Assembly (NCBI GenBank): GCA_002392965.1
Contig: DGIA01000006.1
Location: 124,001-188,000 of the forward strand
Direction: 5' to 3'
DNA from: Bacteroidales bacterium UBA3834
GTDB taxonomy: Bacteria > Bacteroidota > Bacteroidia > Bacteroidales > P3
Length of the DNA stretch: 64,000 bases
Under the pieces are notes generated by a model, which had not been told where the DNA came from, did not search any database, and saw only the letters and a program-made list of their open reading frames with translations. How positions within the stretch are numbered: the stretch's first letter is position 1; every line of letters starts with the position of its first letter. Shown piece by piece: positions 59,154-64,000 of the stretch. Position numbers and translations under genes: made by a program.

Positions 59154-62100
59154 TTAGAAGTTGTAAGAAAGCGAGAGTTTAATCATACGGGGAGTAGAGT
59201 AGTTCCAGGTACCATTGCGAAGAACAATGGTGTAAATATCGCGGAAGGCCTGCGGGTCAAGGTATCCATTGATAACCTGCTGAGTCTCGGGGTCGGTAAG
59301 GTAACCATTATCCTCGGGGTTACCAGTAACCGAAAACACACCCACAACATTACGGATATCAAAGAGATTGTTGATCGTAAGAGCCACATTAAGGCTGGTA
59401 ACCCGTTTACCCACATTGATAAACCAAGATTTGTCAGCAACAACATTGAAATAGAATCCCCACGGCAAACGGGCACCACGGTAACCACCAACAATGGTAC
59501 TCTGTGAATTAGAGAAAGCCTTGGTGTAGGGACGACCTGACTGGGCAACGGCCATAAAGTTGATACCAAAATCTTCAAGTATCTTCACTTCTTTCTTACG
59601 TTTTTCTCCGGTCTCTTTATCGGTTACAACTCGGGTAATGGTCGGGCCATTGTACTTGGCACCACCAAAATAACGGAAGTCAACATTAGCCTTGAACTCA
59701 TGGCGACGGTCGTCACTGATTGGATTGAGCATCTTCAGTGTGGTGTAACCTTCCTTGATAAGCTCAGTCATGGTAGAACTTGACAGACCGGTACCCTCTG
59801 CGTACTGCAAAGTATAGTTGGCATTGATACGGATATTCTTGGTCTGACGAAGGTCATAGGCAAGAGTGACACCCTTAATGGTACGGAAGTCTTTGTTGTC
59901 ATAGCTATAGTAGTTGGGGTTGGGGTCAGCGCCAGCATACTGGACCAACTGAATCAGATCACGAGTCTCCTTATAGTAAGCCGATGCGCTGATAGCCGAC
60001 GACTGATTGAGCGCCTGCTGGAAACCGAGTTCATAGTTAGTAATACGTTCTGGTTTCAAGTTAGGATTGCTGATAGAATTAATCTGCGACATGTATAGAT
60101 AGCTAAGATAGCTGGCTTCCCATCCCGAGGAAGGACGACGTGCGATAATGTCGTAACTAGCCTTGAACTGAGATTTCTCACCAATGGGGAATGAGAATGC
60201 GATACGGGGCATTGCTACAATCTGCGGAGTATAACGTTCAAAGGCGGTTGCCGAAACCGTGCTGTTACGAACAGCATTCTGACCGTTAGCCGTACGGAAA
60301 GGCGTCGGTTTACCAGCGTTACCATTAACGGCATTCGGGCTCGAAACCTCAGTACCGGTAGCATCATACCACTTGCCTTCTGGCGAACGGTATCCCTTGA
60401 TAACAGGACGATACGAAGGATTGTCCTCATCAGGCACCTGGTCAACATACGGCGTCCAATCGGCACCAGCCATGTCAAGGTAAGAATCACCACCGCTGAT
60501 CAAACTGCGGTTGGCGCGGAGATCGGCTACCGTATAGGATTCATACAACAGATACGGATCCTTCATGACGTACTGATTACCATTGAAGTAATCGAGACGG
60601 ACACCCACATTAAAGATAAGATCTTGGAAGTAGAACTTATCCTGAATGTATCCTGCCACATAAATGGGAGAGAAGGATGGCAAATACTGGTATTTGCTGT
60701 TTCCTGGATTAAAGAACTTGTCAAGAGACCAGTTAGGATCATCATATTTTTTACCGGTATGATCATATCCGATATAACCGACATAAGAATTACCGCTATT
60801 GAAAAGTTCATTGGCAGAAAACATCTCGATACCACCAGCTTTGACAAAATCATCAGGGGAATAGCGGTCAATGTCAATCCAAGTGTAGTTGTCAACCGGA
60901 ACACCATCCTGACTGATACCATTACTAATTAAGTACTGACGGAAGGCGGCATCGAAAGCTGTTTGTTGTTCAGCGTCCAACAAGCGGTTATAATTTACAT
61001 AAAGAGCATTCCCGCGCTGGCTGAAAATAGGATTATCCAAATCCATCTGGGAAATATGGCGGTTGGCATTCTGACGCATCAAGGTCCAAATACCATAAGC
61101 ACTCAAGGAATAGGACGACTGCCACATTTGGTCGTACTGGACACCAATTTCAATTTCATGTCCAAGTATGTCAGCAGAAGCCTTTGCCTGCAGATAGAGG
61201 TAATCATTTTGACTCTTCGAGAATCCCGTACTTTGCACACCCACATTCGAAATCAGGCTATAAATGCTTGCAGGGGAATCGCCATTATAAAGACCCTTAT
61301 ACTGGCGGATATAATCCATCATAAATAGGCGGGGACGGATGGCCTCGAATTCATCACTCGTAAACAGCTGCTCATTATAATTGGCAAGGATTGGATTATA
61401 CTGATTCCCGCTTCCTGTAATATAGGTCACGCGATCACCCCAAGCGTTCTGGACATAAGCCGATTGCTGAATACCATTATAATCGAATTGTTTCAATTCG
61501 TAGGTAGGTATCTTCTCTGTGACAAACTTGCCGATATAACCATATTTAAAGATATCATCGATACTACTGCCAAAATTCTCATTGTATGATCTGGCCGTAG
61601 AACGAGTGTACATGGCCGTCACATTGTACATTACATTCTTGATGGGTGAAGACGCTTTGGCCTCATCTTCGTTCGATGCTTCAGCATCAGGGAAACGCTG
61701 GGTGAAATCGACAGTCAGGCCGTAAGTCAAACCTTCACTCACCATCGAACCCGACAAAGGCATAGCCAAGGGCGAAAGGGTAGCACTCGGGTTATGCGAA
61801 GCACTGAACTCGCCCGTCAGGGTCAACGTGGCATAATCCGAGAAGCGAATATCCAATGCTCCTTCCATTGCAACACCATAGTACTGAAGATTAGGAACAC
61901 GCGAGGCATCTCCGCCAAAGTCCTTTTTCGACAGACGTGTGATTTCGTGGAAACTCTCTTTACGCAACGCCGTTTCTGCCGAATAGTTGATACCGCCTGA
62001 CAGAGGATCGTAAGATAGCGGTCTCTGCTCAAACTGACGCACCAAATCATCATTGACAATCTGATAACGATATCCCTTTACGCGGTAGAAAGGAGAATTC

Positions 62101-62951
62101 TCATACTGAGCCTGACCCGTGAAACGGAAACCGACCAATGTACGCTCTACTGAAGAACCATCTGATTGAGTGATATTCTTCTTATAAACCGGACCCGTCA
62201 GATAGAACATCAGTGTGTTCAACAGACGATAATCCAGATATCCTTCCCAACGCACCATGCCTTTGAACTGGCTCGTTGGCGGCTTAAGCGTAATAATCTG
62301 TGTACCACCGATAGCTTCACCAATACTGGCAGGAGTACCACCAAGGATAACCTGAATCTCAGCGATAGCATCCTTGGGCACGGATATACCCGTACGTTTA
62401 CGGACATTACCCTGCATGGTCACCATACCACCTTCACCACGGGCCGTACCTGTGCCACCGTCACTGTAACCAATACCACCGACCGAAGCCACAATACTCT
62501 CCACAGAGGTACCCGGCATACGGGCAATATCGTCACTCGACAGACGCGCACCTTGCTCGGCAGAGCCAATCTCAATCACAGGCACCTTTTCTTCCACAAT
62601 ATCAACCGCTTCAAGGTTGGTTGCGGTAGGGTTAAGAGCTACATCGACCACCGTGAAACCCGAAGCCTTCACGTTAATACCAGTCTGCACATAACGGTTG
62701 TAACCCACATAGGAAACCTCAATGTCGTACTTACCCACCGGAAGGGGTTTAATGGTATAAATACCATCAAAGTCGGTGACGCCGACAAGTACTTGTTTGC
62801 CATCTTGCTTGGCCACAATATTCACGAAAGGAAGAGGTTCCTTCGTCTTGGCATCGGTAATAGTACCCTTGAGCGTTCCTTGCGCCAAGACTGCCATCTC
62901 CGATATCAGCAAGAGTCCGAATGTCAATAGTACTTTTCTAAACATTCTCAT
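59154..62951 (-). CDS. TonB-dependent receptor with N-terminal carboxypeptidase-D-like domain
   Basis: 1265 residues. A signal peptide ends near AVLAQ (residue 23). A CarboxypepD_reg-like domain follows (GTLKGTITDAKTKEPLPFVN, near 24-43), then a plug domain (SVESIVASVGGIGYSDGGTG near 149-168, Gly-rich) and a large beta barrel ending in IKLSLSYNF, with the C-terminal aromatic residue expected of outer-membrane proteins. No SusD gene follows, so it is not a standard Sus pair. Met3 at 62945 is an alternative start. It heads the operon of receptor, giant protein and PorV-like protein. Confidence 0.9.
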   Translation of the reverse strand: MRMFRKVLLTFGLLLISEMAVLAQGTLKGTITDAKTKEPLPFVNIVAKQDGKQVLVGVTDFDGIYTIKPLPVGKYDIEVSYVGYNRYVQTGINVKASGFTVVDVALNPTATNLEAVDIVEEKVPVIEIGSAEQGARLSSDDIARMPGTSVESIVASVGGIGYSDGGTGTARGEGGMVTMQGNVRKRTGISVPKDAIAEIQVILGGTPASIGEAIGGTQIITLKPPTSQFKGMVRWEGYLDYRLLNTLMFYLTGPVYKKNITQSDGSSVERTLVGFRFTGQAQYENSPFYRVKGYRYQIVNDDLVRQFEQRPLSYDPLSGGINYSAETALRKESFHEITRLSKKDFGGDASRVPNLQYYGVAMEGALDIRFSDYATLTLTGEFSASHNPSATLSPLAMPLSGSMVSEGLTYGLTVDFTQRFPDAEASNEDEAKASSPIKNVMYNVTAMYTRSTARSYNENFGSSIDDIFKYGYIGKFVTEKIPTYELKQFDYNGIQQSAYVQNAWGDRVTYITGSGNQYNPILANYNEQLFTSDEFEAIRPRLFMMDYIRQYKGLYNGDSPASIYSLISNVGVQSTGFSKSQNDYLYLQAKASADILGHEIEIGVQYDQMWQSSYSLSAYGIWTLMRQNANRHISQMDLDNPIFSQRGNALYVNYNRLLDAEQQTAFDAAFRQYLISNGISQDGVPVDNYTWIDIDRYSPDDFVKAGGIEMFSANELFNSGNSYVGYIGYDHTGKKYDDPNWSLDKFFNPGNSKYQYLPSFSPIYVAGYIQDKFYFQDLIFNVGVRLDYFNGNQYVMKDPYLLYESYTVADLRANRSLISGGDSYLDMAGADWTPYVDQVPDEDNPSYRPVIKGYRSPEGKWYDATGTEVSSPNAVNGNAGKPTPFRTANGQNAVRNSTVSATAFERYTPQIVAMPRIAFSFPIGEKSQFKASYDIIARRPSSGWEASYLSYLYMSQINSISNPNLKPERITNYELGFQQALNQSSAISASAYYKETRDLIQLVQYAGADPNPNYYSYDNKDFRTIKGVTLAYDLRQTKNIRINANYTLQYAEGTGLSSSTMTELIKEGYTTLKMLNPISDDRRHEFKANVDFRYFGGAKYNGPTITRVVTDKETGEKRKKEVKILEDFGINFMAVAQSGRPYTKAFSNSQSTIVGGYRGARLPWGFYFNVVADKSWFINVGKRVTSLNVALTINNLFDIRNVVGVFSVTGNPEDNGYLTDPETQQVINGYLDPQAFRDIYTIVLRNGTWNYSTPRMIKLSLSYNF

Positions 62952-63010
62952 TGCGTTTACATGTAAAGAGATTATTGATTTTTTTTATTTTCACTTTATA
63001 AATATCGTGC

Positions 63011-64000
63011 TTATGCCAACTCCTTCACTTTCTTCTTTCCCGAAATCTCATACACAATGGAGCAAGCGATGCAGAGCGACGAGAAGACACCGACCAGCAC
63101 ACCTACCAGCAACGCAAAGATGAAACCACGGATTACCTCACCGCCAAAAATGAACATCATCAACAGGGTGACAAACGTGGTGCCGGAGGTGTTGACCGTA
63201 CGAGCCAACGTGGAGTTAATGGCATCATTCATGTGGGTTGTGAGATCACGTTTCGGATAGAGTTTGCGATACTCACGCACACGGTCGAAGATAACCACCG
63301 TGGCGTTAATCGAATATCCGATAACCGTCAACACGGCAGAAATGAAATATTGGTCAACCTCAAGGTTGAATGGAAGCAGACCATAAAGCAGCGAGAACAC
63401 ACCAATCACAAGGATAGTATCGTGAGTCAAGGCTGTAACCGAACCAATACCAAAGCGCCAGCTGCGGAAACGGAGTCCGATATAGACAAACATCACCAAC
63501 AGGCCTCCGATAACAGCCCAGATCGAGTGAACCAGATTATCATGTGCAATGGTACCACCCACCTGATCGGCCTGAATGATACCCAGCGGGTTGGTCTCGG
63601 TTGATTTGAACTCCTCCATCGAAACCGGCGAGGAGAAATACTGGCTTGTACCAGCATACAATTTCTCCACAATTTCATTCTTCACCGCATCTCCATCCTC
63701 AGTGATTTTGTACTTAGTCGTAATCTTCAACTGATTGCTAGGTCCATACGTCTTTACCTCTGGAGCCTCGTCAAACTGCTTGGCCAAATCGGCACGGACA
63801 TCTACGGCATTGACCGGCTGGTCGAAACGAACCACATATGTGCGTCCACCCGAGAAATCAATACCGAAACTCAGACCACGGAAACAGAAACTTGCCACAC
63901 AAATGGCGATAGCCACACCTGCAATAATGTAAAATGTATGGCGTTTGCCGACAAAATCCACATGCGCATTACGCAGGAAGTTCTCCGAGAAGGGGAAGGA
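63011..64000 (-). CDS. secDF: SecDF protein-export fusion, C-terminal (SecF) part, runs off the edge
   Basis: The visible 329 residues include the whole SecF half: LSFGIDFSGGRTYVVRFDQP, a periplasmic region and the last membrane segments (GYSINATVVIFDRVREYRKL, then SGTTFVTLLMMFIFGGEVIR). The frame stays open through the right edge with no start codon needed at 63961, so this is the end of a longer protein. Bacteroidota encode SecD and SecF as one fusion of about 1000 residues. It uses the proton gradient to help Sec export. The C-terminus is basic (GKKKVKELA). Confidence 0.93.
   Translation of the reverse strand, partial: SFPFSENFLRNAHVDFVGKRHTFYIIAGVAIAICVASFCFRGLSFGIDFSGGRTYVVRFDQPVNAVDVRADLAKQFDEAPEVKTYGPSNQLKITTKYKITEDGDAVKNEIVEKLYAGTSQYFSSPVSMEEFKSTETNPLGIIQADQVGGTIAHDNLVHSIWAVIGGLLVMFVYIGLRFRSWRFGIGSVTALTHDTILVIGVFSLLYGLLPFNLEVDQYFISAVLTVIGYSINATVVIFDRVREYRKLYPKRDLTTHMNDAINSTLARTVNTSGTTFVTLLMMFIFGGEVIRGFIFALLVGVLVGVFSSLCIACSIVYEISGKKKVKELA

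Overview
The window comes from a member of the phylum Bacteroidota, most likely order Bacteroidales. Housekeeping genes are preceded by the TAnnTTTG -7 box of this phylum, often with a TTG 18-22 bases upstream. A SecD-SecF fusion runs off the right edge, and next to it lies an outer-membrane operon with a TonB-dependent receptor, a very large secreted protein with a type IX (Por) sorting-like C-terminus and a PorV/PorQ-like beta barrel. Many exported proteins carry Bacteroidota-type lipoprotein leaders. I cannot name a genus from the sequence alone.

Layout, left to right. 1-5.6 kb: core genes (glycosyltransferase, YitT, tRNA-Gly, purM with a Bax-inhibitor-1 gene, a small lipoprotein, an orphan membrane protein). 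5.6-8.0 kb: small-molecule enzymes ending in a broken FMN-reductase gene. 8.0-19.5 kb: accessory island with a RES-domain protein, a minus-strand run of PLD-helicase, adenine methyltransferase and two membrane proteins, a DinD/BRO-N protein and a phage-associated type protein. 19.7-22.8 kb: higBA and pnp. 23.0-28.3 kb: a stress-signalling run of a membrane protein, SpoIIE-type phosphatase, RsbW-like kinase, STAS protein, RelA/SpoT-type alarmone synthetase and HD alarmone hydrolase. 28.4-32.8 kb and 39.2-42.1 kb: two related clusters of exported redox proteins (flavodoxin, DUF362, aldo-keto reductase, carboxymuconolactone decarboxylase-cupin). 33.1-38.4 kb: an AT-rich four-gene operon (nuclease-like, unknown, DUF4041/GIY-YIG, membrane protein) followed by a BRO-N/Fic fusion; this is the best candidate for an undescribed defence system. 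42.6-51.3 kb: HAD enzymes, two more nuclease-fold proteins, an LRR protein, an Api92-like protein and a KAP P-loop NTPase. 51.5-64 kb: rpsO, HIT, greA, the type IX cargo operon and secDF.

The genes work together in three main ways. Partner switching (phosphatase, kinase, STAS) is encoded directly upstream of enzymes that make and break (p)ppGpp, which suggests one stress circuit. The two AT-rich islands have the features of defence loci: nuclease folds, a methyltransferase-helicase pair, effector-like membrane proteins, RES and Fic domains. The redox clusters appear to be cytoplasmic-type enzymes fitted with lipoprotein leaders.

A second layer is repetitive DNA. An octamer-based degenerate repeat (NACRCATT) occurs at eight loci, three of them read in the same frame inside proteins, and two copies bracket a lipoprotein leader. 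Separate degenerate arrays with 11-base and 9-base periods lie between genes, the longest being about 264 bases at 42.3-42.6 kb.
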